Shown: piece by piece, positions 33,604 to 43,358 of the stretch | Layout of the letters: every line of letters begins with the position of its first letter | Position numbering within the stretch: the stretch's first letter is position 1 | DNA from: Dactylorhiza incarnata | Lineage: Eukaryota; Streptophyta; Magnoliopsida; Asparagales; Orchidaceae | Length of the DNA stretch: 64,000 bases | Direction of reading: 5' to 3' | Assembly (NCBI GenBank): GCA_033032865.1 | Contig: JAWHQI010000615.1 | Coordinates: 186,001 to 250,000, forward strand | Translations under genes and position numbers: made by a program | The notes under the pieces: generated by a model | What the model saw: the letters and a program-made list of their open reading frames with translations, nothing else | Database searches by the model: none | Told to the model about the DNA's origin: nothing

Positions 33604-36077
33604 TGTCAGATGCGAGAACCTCTAAGGAGGCATGGGAGGTGTTGCAACGCTCCATGCAAGTGGTTGAGAAGGCCAAGAAGGTGAAGCTCCAGTCTCTCCG
33701 TGCGGAGTATGAAGTAACCAAGATGCAGAGCACCGAGAGGGTGAGTGACTATGTGACCCGTCTGCGGACGCTCACTAATGAGATGAAGCGAAATGGGGAG
33801 ACAATCGAAGATGTGAGCTTCATGGAGAAGCTGTTGAGATCCATGGCCAAGAAGTTCCGCCATATAGTGGTGGCGATCGAAGAATCGAAGGACCTCAGCG
33901 TGATGGCCGTTGACGAGCTTGTAGGCTCTTTGCAAGCTCATGAGTACAGGATGCTACAGGATGATGAAGAAGCGAGTGGCTTGGGAAAAGCACTCCAGAC
34001 CCAGTTGAACTTTGGGGAGAGCTCAGGAAGAGGAGGCGGCCAGCGTGACCGAGGTCACCAAGGAAGAGGTAGAGGAAGAAGAGGAGGTAGAGATCAAGGG
34101 AGAAATCAGAACTACCAGAAAGAGGGGGAGCAACACCAAGGTGGATGGCAAGGAGGAAGAGGAAGAGGAAGAGGCCGTGGAAGAGGCCGAGGAGATATGT
34201 CCCAGATACAATGTTACAACTGTAACAAGTATGGGCATATGAGCTACGACTGCTGGAGTCCGAGAAAGAGAGAAGAAGCTAACCACTATGCGGAGGCTAG
34301 GAATAATGAAAATAATGCTGGGGGTGGAAACCCGATGATGTTCCTAACCTACCGAGGTGCGGAAGAAGGGAAAAGTGAAGTGTGGTACCTGGACACAGGG
34401 GCGAGCAACCACATGTATGGGAATAGAGAGATGTTCACAAACCTTGAACCCATTGGGGGTGAGGTTAGCTTCGGGGATGCGTCAAAGATCTCCTTGGAAG
34501 GAAAGGGTTTGGTGGAGACGAAGCTGAACGGGGAGAGAGTACACCTGAACGATGTGTACTATGTGCCAGGGTTGAAGACCAACATCTTGAGCATTGGGCA
34601 GTTAGTGGAGAGAGGCTACTGCGTCCAAATGAAGGATGGGTCTCTGGCAATGAAGAATGGTCAAGGGAAGGAAGTAGCGAAGGTGGAGATGACGGCGAAC
34701 CGTCTATTCACGCTGAAGATGGATGCTCGAGAGACAGCTTGTCTCACGAGAACGGAGGAAGAGGAAGAAGCATGGCTATGGCACCATAGGATCGGCCATT
34801 TGGGTTTCACGGGGTTGAAGTTGCTATCTAACTCAAGGATGGTGACAGATCTGCCAATGATCTCACCACCTCAGAAGGTGTGTGAAGCTTGCACGAAGGG
34901 GAAGCAGAAGAGGCAGAGTTATGAAGGAGGGAAGTCCTGGAGAGCAAGGAGGCAGCTTGAACTGGTTCACTCGGACATTGCGGGTCCGTTTGAGACCACC
35001 TCAGTGGGCGGAAGCAGATACTACATAACCTTCACGGATGACTTTAGTCGGAAGTGTTGGGTATATTTCCTAAGGGAGAAATCTGAGGCCCTTGACAAGT
35101 TCAAGGAGTTCAAGGCGATGGCGGAGAAGGAGAGTGGTCAGCCACTGAAGGTGTTGAGGACAGATCGGGGTAGGGAGTACACCTCGAGACTGTTTGATAC
35201 TTTCTGCAAGGAGAATGGGATCTCACACCAGCTGATGGCGGCGTACTCACCGCAGCAGAACGGAGTGGCAGAGAGGAAGAACCTTACCATCATGAACATG
35301 GCGAGGAGCATGGTGAAGGAGAAGGGGCTACCGAAGAGTTTCTGGGCGGAAGGAGTGCAGTGTGCGGTGTATCTACTGAACAGATGCCCCACAAAGAGCG
35401 TGAAGTTCATGACGTCGTTTGAAGCATGGAGTGGCTGGAAGCCAAGCGTGAAGCACCTAAGGGTCTTCGGGTGTGTAGCTCATGCTCACATCCCGGAACA
35501 AAGGAGGAAGAAGCTCGACGATAGGAGCGAGAAGTGTATCTTTGTTGGCTACGCTCAGGAGAGCAAGGCTTACAAGCTTTACAACCCGGTGACAGAGAAG
35601 GCCATAGTCTCGAGAGACGTGGTGTTTGAAGAAGGAAGCAGCTGGAGCTGGGATGAGAAGACGAGGAGCATGAAGGGCATGTTCTTCGAGGATGATGATG
35701 AAGAAGGTCATGAGGCTGGAGCCGAGGATGGTGGAGTGGAGCCACCATCACCACCGAGTGGAGGTTCAGGGGGAGCTCGCACTCCCAACTCAAGTGGAGG
35801 AAGTTCTAGTGGAGCAAGCACTAGTGGAAGCAAGGATGATCGTCCTCAACCTAGGATGAGGAGGATGGAGGAGATCTATGAGGAGACAGCGCCGACACTT
35901 AACAATTTTTCTTTATATTGTTTGTTGGCAGATTGCGAGCCGCACTCCTACGACGAAGCTGCCCAGGAGAAATCTTGGAGGACGGCGATGGATGCCGAGA
36001 TGGCTTCTATCAAGAAGAACGATACCTGGAGGCTAGTGGATCCACCGGCAGGCCACAAACCCCTCGGGGTGAAGTGA
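33591..36077 (+). CDS. copia gag (truncated), protease, integrase
   Basis: 828 codons open. The first genuine element residues are from about 33604 ([11 protein letters not shown]), the middle of gag; the upstream ATG at 33591 lies in LTR sequence. Features: gag helices (residues 5-125), an Arg/Gly-rich stretch (about 145-200), knuckle [14 protein letters not shown] (about 205) and protease LDTGASNHM (about 264). A GAG-pre-integrase H..H..C..C (about 396-445) precedes the integrase core with Asp in [10 protein letters not shown] (461), Asp in LRTDRGREY (522) and Glu in [10 protein letters not shown] (560). A Gly/Ser linker and the start of RT follow. It ends at TGA 36075-36077 where relatives have Trp in GVKWVYK, a nonsense change. 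Confidence 0.93.
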   Translation: MLCHLSDARTSKEAWEVLQRSMQVVEKAKKVKLQSLRAEYEVTKMQSTERVSDYVTRLRTLTNEMKRNGETIEDVSFMEKLLRSMAKKFRHIVVAIEESKDLSVMAVDELVGSLQAHEYRMLQDDEEASGLGKALQTQLNFGESSGRGGGQRDRGHQGRGRGRRGGRDQGRNQNYQKEGEQHQGGWQGGRGRGRGRGRGRGDMSQIQCYNCNKYGHMSYDCWSPRKREEANHYAEARNNENNAGGGNPMMFLTYRGAEEGKSEVWYLDTGASNHMYGNREMFTNLEPIGGEVSFGDASKISLEGKGLVETKLNGERVHLNDVYYVPGLKTNILSIGQLVERGYCVQMKDGSLAMKNGQGKEVAKVEMTANRLFTLKMDARETACLTRTEEEEEAWLWHHRIGHLGFTGLKLLSNSRMVTDLPMISPPQKVCEACTKGKQKRQSYEGGKSWRARRQLELVHSDIAGPFETTSVGGSRYYITFTDDFSRKCWVYFLREKSEALDKFKEFKAMAEKESGQPLKVLRTDRGREYTSRLFDTFCKENGISHQLMAAYSPQQNGVAERKNLTIMNMARSMVKEKGLPKSFWAEGVQCAVYLLNRCPTKSVKFMTSFEAWSGWKPSVKHLRVFGCVAHAHIPEQRRKKLDDRSEKCIFVGYAQESKAYKLYNPVTEKAIVSRDVVFEEGSSWSWDEKTRSMKGMFFEDDDEEGHEAGAEDGGVEPPSPPSGGSGGARTPNSSGGSSSGASTSGSKDDRPQPRMRRMEEIYEETAPTLNNFSLYCLLADCEPHSYDEAAQEKSWRTAMDAEMASIKKNDTWRLVDPPAGHKPLGVK

Positions 36078-37463
36078 GTCTATAAGGTGAAGAAGAACAA
36101 AGATGGAGCTGTGGAGAAGCACAAGGCTAGGCTCGTCGTGAAGGGCTACAGGCAAGTCCAAGGAGTGGACTATGATGAGGTCTATGCCCCAGTGGCAAGG
36201 ATTGACACCATTCGGTTGATCATCGCACTGGCAACTCATTATGGGTGGACCATCTTGCAAATGGATGCTATGGCGGCGTACTTGAATGGGTACCTGGAAG
36301 AAGATGTGTACATCGAGAAACCTCCAGGGTATGTGGTGAAGGGCCAGGAGAGAAAAGTCTGCAAGTTAGACAGAGCCTTGTACGGGCTGAAGCAAGGAGC
36401 AAGGCCGTGGAATGGAAGGATAGATGCCTTCCTCCAGAAGCATGGATATGTGAAGTGCCCGTACGAGTATGCCCTATATGTGAAGATAGCGGAGAACGGT
36501 GATGTCATGGTCTTGTGTCTATACGTGGACGACATGATATTCACAGGGAACAACCCAACGATGCTTGAGGAGTTCAAGAGGCTTATGAAGAAGGAGTTCG
36601 AAATGACAGACTTGGGAGAGCTCAGTTATTTCCTGGGGGTTGAGGTGAAGCAGGAGGAAGATGGGATCTTCATATCCCAGAAGAAGTATGCAGAAGAAAT
36701 TCTGAAGAAATTCAGGATGGAGGGTAGCAAGGCTATCTCCACTCCAGCGGACCCAGGGACAAAGCTGAGGAAGGACTCTGAGGAGGAAGGTGTGGACCCG
36801 ACGATGTTCAAGAGCCTAGTCGGGAGTCTAAGGTACTTGACCTTCACTAGGCCGGACATCATGTATGCGGTCGGGGTAGTAAGCAGGCACATGGAGGAGC
36901 CCAAGCAGGATCACTTCACCGCAGCGAAGCGAATCCTAAGATATGTGAACGGAACAAGGGACCATGGCCTGAAGTACTCATCAGGAGGAGAGTTGAAGCT
37001 AGTCGGCTACTCGGATAGCGACTACGGTGGAGATGTCAATGATCGGAAGAGCACTTCCGGATACTGTTTTCACATGGGGACGGCGGTGTTCTCATGGAGC
37101 TCGAAGAAGCAGGCTACTATAGCCTTGTCATCATGCGAAGCGGAGTATATAGCGGCGGCGGCATGCGCCTGCCAAGCCATCTGGCTCAGGAAGCTATTGG
37201 AGGAGCTACATCATGTGCAGGACTGGCCAATGACAGTGTTAGTGGATAACATGTCGGCCATCCAGCTCGCGAAGAACCCGGTGCTGCATGGGAGGAGCAA
37301 GCACATCGAGACGAGGTATCATTTCCATCGTGAGCAAGTGGAGCAGAAGACCGTGGAGGTCGTGTATTGCCCTACCGGAGAGCAGGTCGCAGATATTTTC
37401 ACCAAGGCTTTGAAGGTGGAGACGTTCGTGAAGCTCAAAGGCAAGCTCGACATGTGCGGCTAA
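36078..37463 (+). CDS. copia reverse transcriptase and RNase H
   Basis: Same frame as the preceding segment, resuming directly after the TGA; first ATG is at 36087. RT shows KARLVVKGYRQVQGVDYDE, QMDAMAAYLNG, KLDRALYGLKQ and the catalytic YVDDM (residue ~146). RNase H shows GYSDSDYGGD, SSCEAEY, DNMSAIQLAKN and a HIETRYHF end, then VADIFTKAL. All key acidic residues are visible. The stop at 37461-37463 is followed by a polypurine tract and the 3' LTR. Without readthrough of the upstream TGA this part would not be translated from the genomic RNA. Confidence 0.93.
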   Translation, partial: VYKVKKNKDGAVEKHKARLVVKGYRQVQGVDYDEVYAPVARIDTIRLIIALATHYGWTILQMDAMAAYLNGYLEEDVYIEKPPGYVVKGQERKVCKLDRALYGLKQGARPWNGRIDAFLQKHGYVKCPYEYALYVKIAENGDVMVLCLYVDDMIFTGNNPTMLEEFKRLMKKEFEMTDLGELSYFLGVEVKQEEDGIFISQKKYAEEILKKFRMEGSKAISTPADPGTKLRKDSEEEGVDPTMFKSLVGSLRYLTFTRPDIMYAVGVVSRHMEEPKQDHFTAAKRILRYVNGTRDHGLKYSSGGELKLVGYSDSDYGGDVNDRKSTSGYCFHMGTAVFSWSSKKQATIALSSCEAEYIAAAACACQAIWLRKLLEELHHVQDWPMTVLVDNMSAIQLAKNPVLHGRSKHIETRYHFHREQVEQKTVEVVYCPTGEQVADIFTKALKVETFVKLKGKLDMCG

Positions 37464-37464
37464 G

Positions 37465-37478
37465 CTTGAGGGGGAGTT
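37465..37478 (+). other. Polypurine tract
   Basis: gcttgagggggagtt directly before the 3' LTR; the purine run agggggag would prime plus-strand DNA synthesis. Confidence 0.85.
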
Positions 37479-38321
37479 TGTTGGTTTGAGCTATGTTGAC
37501 CAGGTCAACTAGAGTTTTTTATATATTTGTTTTATTTGGCATTTAATGCTTTGCCACTTGTTAGCTTCCTATTAGTTTGGATTGCCTATATATAGGCCCC
37601 CCCTTGTAAAGTCTTATAAGAGTTGAATAGAAGAAAAATTCTGCAGTTCTTTTGTTTTGTTTTGGTAGAGCTGTAGAGAGAGAGAGAGAGGGTGCGAGAG
37701 TGGCAGCTCCTATTTGTTTCCGCAGAAACATTTAGTGAGAGAAAGGGAGAGCTATAGAGAGAGGAGTGAGTTTGGCGAGACAAAAGCTGGCAGCTTTTGT
37801 TTTGGTTTTATTTCTGCGAATAAGAGTTAGAGAGAGAGAGAGGGAAACGTAGTGAGAGAAACGGCTGTATTATTCCCGCAGGAATAGCCGATCTCGCCTA
37901 CCAGCATTCGCCTCGCCATCTCACCTCGCCTCGCGTGAAGGTTCTCGCCACCAGCAGTTCCTACTCGCCGACGCCAGCCCGCCGGAGCACTCGCACAAGA
38001 GGTGGAGTGTTCCCGCCCGCAACCATCTCGCCGGCGTGGAGTAATAACTCTCGCCTGGAGTGTTCTCGCCAGCCCATCTCGCCGTGAGTTGGGGGAGTAC
38101 TCGCCGGAGTTAGAAGGAGAGCTCGCGTGGGGTGCATCTCGCGTGAATAGAAGTCTCGGCGGAGTTGTGGTTTGCCGTGAGTGTATTGGCCGTGAAGAGT
38201 TCGCGGGTGTGGAGGTGTTTGTCGGTGAAGGAGGTTTCGCCGTGGTAGGTGCTCGCGTGAGAGTGCTCGTATTGGTGGTGTCGGGGAAGTGAAGTCGCGT
38301 GCCCACGGCACGTTTCCAACA
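37479..38321 (+). repeat. 3' LTR of the copia element
   Basis: 843 bases, TG...CA, followed by target duplication gggat. It contains a TATA box at 37587-37594 and (ga)n runs near 37678-37690 and 37830. Confidence 0.92.
37587..37594 (+). promoter_or_regulatory. TATA box in copia LTR
   Basis: tatatata within gcctatatataggc, about 108 bases into the LTR. The deletion removed the matching box from the 5' LTR, so this element lacks a promoter upstream of gag. Confidence 0.6.
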
Positions 38322-38326
38322 GGGAT

Positions 38327-38538
38327 GAGGTGAGGGAGTCGAGCTCAACCTGCGAGATGCGGTGAGCTCAACCTGCGGATTCGATGAGGGAGCCGAGCTC
38401 ACAATGCCTTAGATGTATGGATCAATTAGAGTCAGATGAGAGAGAAGAGGGAACTATGGATTTACTTTTTACCTCCATTCTATGTCCCCATGGGGCCTTT
38501 AAATAGAAAATACACGACACATGTAGAGTATTTACTAA
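38327..38538. other. Fragment of old LTR between two insertions
   Basis: Non-coding. With the Tat-like element removed it joins 48105-48190, whose end resembles 32900-32970. I read it as part of the second LTR of the old gypsy element. Confidence 0.4.
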
Positions 38539-38824
38539 TGATGGGTACTCATGATAAGAGTCTAACATTTATAAAGGTATCTGGCGGGGATGTTCGTAAA
38601 AGGCAGCAAAATATTTTCAAAGGCGGATCGTTTCCAAAGACGGATCGTTTCCAAAGGCGGATATTTCCAAGAACGGGTGTTTCCAAAAAATCTCCCCCTC
38701 CTAATTCGGCAGGAAGAATAAAGCGCGCAAAGCCGCCGCGAACACCGCCGAGACTACCCCTCGCGTCACGAGAAAAATCCTCGCCGCCGCGCCGTGCCCC
38801 AAGGGGGGGGCGGCCTCAGGACGC

Positions 38825-39290
38825 GAGCTTGGCCGTACCCCCTTGGGGTGCGGCCGAACCGCACCCCACGCACATGGGGTGCGGCCTAGCCGCACCCCAC
38901 GAGGGGTGCGGCCCAGCCGCACCCCACACAGGGTGCGGCCCAGCCGCACCCCGCGCACCCCACACGGGGTGCGGCCTCGGCCGCGCCCCACCCGGGGTGC
39001 GGCCTCGGCCGCGCCCCACCCGGGGTGCGGCCTCGGCCGCGCCCCCTTGGGGTGCGGCCAAGCCGCACCCCACGCATGGGGTGCGGCCTAGCCGCACCCC
39101 ACAGGGTGCGGCCTAGCCGCACCCCGCGCGGGGTGCGGCCAAGCCGCACCCCACGCATGGGGTGCGGCCTAGCCGCACCCCATAGGGTGCGGCCTAGCCG
39201 CACCCCGCGCGGGGTGCGGCCACGCCGCGCCCCACCCGGGGTGCGGCCTTGGCCACGCCCCCTTGGGGTGCGGCCAAGCCGCCCCTCCTC
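38825..39290. repeat. Palindromic GC array ggggtgcggc/gccgcacccc
   Basis: About sixteen units of roughly 24-30 bases. In a typical unit ggggtgcggc and gccgcacccc are separated by 3-6 bases, giving strong hairpins. Open frames through it on both strands are an effect of composition. The same array lies in the 3' LTR at 46155-46580 with fewer units. Confidence 0.85.
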
Positions 39291-39945
39291 GAGGCGCGCT
39301 CGGGCCGCACCTCCTCTTGGGCGCGCCCATGCCGCGCCCCCTCGAGGAACGGTCGCGTTGCGCACCCTTGAGGCACCGTCGCCCGCCCCTCTCTCCGCGC
39401 AGGGTGCAGCCGCCCGCCTTTCCGCCTTCCCCAATAGGGGGGAAGCTCGCGAGAAACCCTCGTGGGCGTACTTTTCGCCAGGGGCATCACGCCCCTATGA
39501 GCTCCTCAAGGGTACGGCCCAGTGTTCCACTACTCGCCCGGAACATTCTGCGGCCTAACCAGGACGCCTACGCAATTCATCACGCACTTAGAGCGTTTTA
39601 GCACTAGCGCGCGCTCAGAACGTCTCTGAGCGCGGTCAGGAAGTCTTCTCACTTTTTGTCTTTCCGGCTTCTCACTTTTTGTCTTTCCGGCTTCTCACTT
39701 TTCGTCTTTCCGGCTTTTCACATTTTGGGTTTCAGGCTTCTCACTTTCCAGGAACAGTTAGTCGCCTTTTTCACCTCCAACAGAACTGCCCGAACTGCCC
39801 AAACTGCCCAATCTGCCCGAGGGGCAAGGTGGTCATTTACGAAAAATAGTGATCCGAGGGCCCCGAACCGGAGAATATGATTCGTCCACCGAGCATTTAT
39901 GGAAACTGCCAACGGCAAAATTACCGGGCCGCCCCCGGCAAAAAC

Positions 39946-39953
39946 TATAAAAG
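39946..39953 (+). promoter_or_regulatory. TATA box in 5' LTR
   Basis: tataaaag in the context cggcaaaaactataaaagg. The same motif occurs at 47239-47246 in the 3' LTR and on the minus strand at 57775-57782 in the related element, so this is probably the transcription start region. Confidence 0.7.
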
Positions 39954-40089
39954 GAGCCCCATGGCTTCATTTGAGGGGACCGGGACTTCTGGACCCAGGA
40001 GAGCTCCTTGCAGACTTTTGCGGAATTCTCCTTCGGCACTTGAAGATCTCCTTCGGGACTTGAAGATCTCCTTGGGGACTTGAAGATCT

Positions 40090-40475
40090 TCATCTTCCAG
40101 AAAGGCGACCAGCGTTCTCGGAAGAGAAAAGCGACTGGCCTTCTCACTTCCAGAAAGGCGACCAGCATTTCTCAGAAGGGAAAGGCGACTGGCCTTCCCG
40201 CTTCCAGAAAGGCGACCAGCGTTCTCGGAAGAGAAAGGCGACTGGCCTTCTCACTTCCAGAAAGGCGACCAGCGTTCTCGGAAGAGAAAGGCGACTGGCC
40301 TTCTCACTTCCAGAAAGGCGACCAGCATTTCTCAGAAGGGAAAGGTGACTGGCCTTCCCGCTTCCAGAAAGGCGACCAGCGTTCTCAGAAGAGAAAGACG
40401 ACTGGCCTTCTCACTTCCAGAAAGGCGACCAGCATTTCTCAGAAGGGAAAGGCGACCGGCCTTCCCGCTTCCGAA
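40090..40475 (+). repeat. Tandem repeat of ~60 bases in the LTR
   Basis: Repeated aaaggcgaccagcgttctc / gaagagaaaggcgactggcc units downstream of the TATA box, hence in the transcribed leader. Repeated at 47385-47765 in the 3' LTR. Confidence 0.8.
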
Positions 40476-40807
40476 AGGTGACTAGCAGTCTTAGAAGGAA
40501 AAAGGACTTAGTTTTTCCGAGAGGTGGCCTGTCACCCTCGAAGCTCTCTTTCCCCAAGTATTGTAATGAGCAGCGGCCTATCGCGCTCGAGCTCTAGCTT
40601 CCAAGTTGTAACTCCTCCAGAAGATAGTGAAGTTTGGTCGGCACAGCTCCGGCCGCGTGGTTTTTTACCCTTTCCGGGTTTTCCACGTTAAAAAGTCCCT
40701 GCGTACTCATCGAACCTCTAATTGACTGTTTGCGCGCTCAGCTCGCTCACGAGCTAAGGCGGTTCAAGTGAACCGGTCTACCAAGAGACCTAAGCGTTCC
40801 GCAACAG

Positions 40808-40826
40808 TTTGGCGCCGTCTGTGGGA
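40808..40826 (+). other. Primer binding site
   Basis: TTTGGCGCCGTCTGTGGGA begins one base after the LTR end. The identical site is used by the element at 50030-58789 (57233-57250, minus). Confidence 0.85.
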
Positions 40827-42395
40827 ATGGATTCCCAAATCCGAAGCAAAGGATTCCCAAGCGCAATCCCCCCTTCGCCGGAATCCTCGAAGCCAGCAAG
40901 AGTGGACATCTCCCCTGAACTGTCCGACGCATACAGCTCCTCGATTCCAGAAAACCAGGCGAAGAGAGCGCTCACTGCCGCACCCATCCGGCCCCCTTGG
41001 CCGGAGTCGGCAGGCAAACCGGCCCCCCCGGCAGGGGGGCATGATTCGAGCAATGACCAATGCCAACAAAGGCGATCACCCCTCTCCAAGTCAATTTTGG
41101 AGTACCCAGTTCCGTCATGGCTAAAGCTCCCGTACAACAAGGAATTCCACGGGGCAGAAGATCCATATGAGCACGTTAATCGTTTTCTGATAATAACACG
41201 GGAGCTCGGACTTCCCGACCCAGCTAGCTGCAAAATTTTCACCAAAACGCTGCATGGAGACGCTCTCCACTGGTATCAATCCCTGCCTAACGGAGCGATC
41301 CATAGTTTCTCCGAGTTGTCCCGACTGTTCATCAAGCAACACGAGTCCTACTCAGCAAAGATCCAGGAAGGAGACAGGCCCGGTGCGAGCAAACAACCCC
41401 ACCTAGGAGAGGGGGAACGGAGCGTGCAGTCAGAGAAAGTCGGCCCAAATTTTCACCAAGAACGCCCCTGCGCATGGATGGATTTCATCTTGGATGCAAG
41501 CATAGGGAGTCCGCCCTGTGAGCTGAGGAGGGCGCTGATAACCCACCGCATCTCCTTCAACGTCCTGTTCTTGGCAGCAATAGTTCGGCTCAAGCTCCTA
41601 AGCGGGAACCTCAAGCTTAGGGCTAGCAAGGCAGAGCTCCCAGATGGAACCACGGTACCCACTATAGGTGTCATCACCCTCCCCGTCCAAATAGGAGCGC
41701 ACGCTGAACCGATTCAGTACGACGTACAGTTCATCGTCGCCAAAGCGGACTCCCCCTACGACGCAATATTCGGGAGCCTCCTACTGGACGCCATGGACCA
41801 CGACGTCTCCATGTCAGGACGCATGGCTAGCAAAGGAAATACCATCAAGAGCGCAATGCATAGTCTCAGCATGACCGCCCCTTGGCCCTCCTGGATCAGC
41901 AGCGACCCGTCGCCAAAATCAAGGGCCGAGATACAGGGTTCACGAAAAGGCCAAACAGCTCCTGCGATAGCTGGAAAAGAAAAACTTCAGACACTAACAG
42001 ACCCGCCGCCCCTTGATTCAGTCCGCAAGAGAAAGGGACAGCAACAACAGCCTGAGGAAGCCGAACTGCCCACTCAGAACCAAGCGGACCGCTCCCGAGA
42101 GCTAGCAAGTCAAGGCCTTCGGAACTTCACCCCGCTAAACACACCACGCGAGCATATATTGTCCGTAATCTGTCATAGCAAACTCATCCACTGGCCCAGG
42201 AAGCTCTCCTTGCACAAGGGAGCTTCGTCTCAATTCTGCCACTTCCACAAGGGCCGAGGGCACCAGACGGAGCAATGCGCCCGACTGAAAGAAGAAATCG
42301 AACGCCTTATCCAGCTAGGATACCTGGAGGCCTTCCGCAAAAAGACGCCGGCCAGCGAAGGCCAATCTCCGGGCCGCCGTTGCCCACCAAGCTGA
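40827..42395 (+). CDS. Gag-like protein with an inserted protease-like segment
   Basis: An intact frame of 522 codons from ATG 40827, 20 bases after the LTR. It has a Pro/Ser-rich N-terminus (1-90) and the core of a Tat-type gag domain (about 93-180: LPYNKEFHGAEDPYEHV, LHGDALHWYQSLP). Then comes a segment like the Tat protease flap and C-terminal half (about 240-335: VLFLAAI, GVITLPVQIG, FIVAKADSPYDAIFG) whose catalytic D.GSS is absent. A Gln/Pro linker is followed by the gag zinc knuckle CHFHKGRGHQTEQC (about 469-482) with its ERLIQLGYL tail. In the related element the order is gag, knuckle, protease, so the protease-like block is out of place here. Its role could be structural only; it cannot be an active retropepsin. 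Confidence 0.8.
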   Translation: MDSQIRSKGFPSAIPPSPESSKPARVDISPELSDAYSSSIPENQAKRALTAAPIRPPWPESAGKPAPPAGGHDSSNDQCQQRRSPLSKSILEYPVPSWLKLPYNKEFHGAEDPYEHVNRFLIITRELGLPDPASCKIFTKTLHGDALHWYQSLPNGAIHSFSELSRLFIKQHESYSAKIQEGDRPGASKQPHLGEGERSVQSEKVGPNFHQERPCAWMDFILDASIGSPPCELRRALITHRISFNVLFLAAIVRLKLLSGNLKLRASKAELPDGTTVPTIGVITLPVQIGAHAEPIQYDVQFIVAKADSPYDAIFGSLLLDAMDHDVSMSGRMASKGNTIKSAMHSLSMTAPWPSWISSDPSPKSRAEIQGSRKGQTAPAIAGKEKLQTLTDPPPLDSVRKRKGQQQQPEEAELPTQNQADRSRELASQGLRNFTPLNTPREHILSVICHSKLIHWPRKLSLHKGASSQFCHFHKGRGHQTEQCARLKEEIERLIQLGYLEAFRKKTPASEGQSPGRRCPPS

Positions 42396-42690
42396 ACAAC
42401 TACGAAGATTCGGACAAACGCAACGCAAGCAAGGCTCAACGCCATCTTCCCTAAAGCCTGTATCAAAAACTTATCGCAAGACTGCATTTGCGAATGTATC
42501 AGTATTAACTTTCTAATAAAATCCTACTTGTTCCAATCCATTCTACTGCAGGTACCGCTTCGGGGCCCTGCCCCGGGGACTCTGCACCGCCGTCGATTGA
42601 AGGTCCGCCCTTCTCCTCCGCCGTCGAGTCCCGGTGTCGTAGGGGCCTGCCCCCTCTGCGTTCACCCTCGGTTTGAATACCCCCGCTATT
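42396..42690 (+). other. Non-coding segment shared with the related element
   Basis: After the gag stop. At 42550-42695 lies one copy of a ~143-base unit (ggggccctgccccgggga ... tattcaccggcca) that occurs three times, inverted, at 51457-51890 in the neighbouring Tat element. Confidence 0.7.
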
Positions 42691-42694
42691 CACC

Positions 42695-43115
42695 GGCCAA
42701 AGCCGCGAGCGCAGACTCGTGCGACAAAGCCGCGAGCACAGACTCGCGCACCAAAGCCGTGGGCACAGAACCGTGCAAAAAGTCGCGAGCAAAGGCTCGT
42801 GCACCAAAGCCACGGGCACAGAACCGTGCAAAAAGTCGCGAGCAAAGGCTCGTGCACCAAAGCCACGGGCACAGAACCGTGCAAAAAAGCCGCGAGCACA
42901 GACTCGTGCACTAAAGCCGCGAGCACAGACTCGTGCACCAAAGCCGCGAGCGCAGACTCGTGCAAGAAAGCCGCAGGCACAGACTTGCGCAAACTAACTC
43001 GTTATATACGTATTCATTTGAAAGCCATGAGCACAGACTCGTGCAAGAAAGCCGCAAGCACAGACTTGCGCAAAATAACTCGTTATATATGTATTCATTT
43101 GAAAGCCGCGGGCTC
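42695..43115 (+). repeat. Minisatellite aaagccgcgagcacagactcgtgc
   Basis: About a dozen 24-29-base units between 42695 and 43000, then two longer units with ctcgttatatacgtattcatttg. Variants of the same word (cacgagtctaagctcgcggct) recur, inverted, at 51960-52110 in the neighbouring Tat element. Confidence 0.8.
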
Positions 43116-43358
43116 CGTCTCGTGCAAAACTCCTCTTGAAAACAACCAAACTATGCAGGTGCTAACAACCAGATAAGCAGAATCGTACGAAGAAGTAAAC
43201 ACGACGAACTCAATAAGAGGATACAACCGCGTCAGCTCAACGCTGCGCGCAAAGCGGACAACCATACAGAAAGCGGAAAAGCAAAATGCAAACAAAACTC
43301 AGAACGACACACGAGCAAACAACAGCACGGAGGTTAAGAAAATAGTGGGCGATCGGCA

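Larger units (their letters stand above)
33534..38321 (+). mobile_element. Ty1/copia retrotransposon with deleted 5' LTR/gag start
   Basis: Target duplication gggat (33529-33533, 38322-38326) brackets the element. The 3' LTR is 843 bases (37479-38321), TGTTGG...CAACA. At the left only the first ~70 bases of the LTR remain (33534-33603), fused directly to the middle of gag. Because the outer duplication is intact, the deletion happened after insertion. Pol is long and nearly intact, broken once by TGA. Confidence 0.93.
38539..40806 (+). repeat. 5' LTR of the Tat-like element
   Basis: 2,268 bases; contains the palindromic GC array (38825-39290), a TATA box (39946), a 10-base gaactgccc-type array (about 39782-39820) and the ~60-base repeats at 40090-40475. 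Confidence 0.9.

Noticed and set aside
34012..34286. Glu-rich or Ser-rich frames overlapping copia gag
   Set aside because: Shadows of the Arg/Gly-rich gag segment in other frames.
38436..39558. Several long overlapping open frames on both strands (Gly/Arg/Pro/Ala-rich)
   Set aside because: They lie in the GC palindromic array; stops are rare there by composition, all frames are open at once, and the same happens at 46030-46850.
40090..40475. Small plus-strand protein with repeated KGDQ/RKAT words
   Set aside because: The open frame follows a ~60-base tandem repeat in the transcribed LTR leader, repeated in the other LTR; no sign of a real gene.
42695..43115. CRISPR-like array of short repeats
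   Set aside because: Units are contiguous variants without spacers, inside a plant retroelement; it is a minisatellite.
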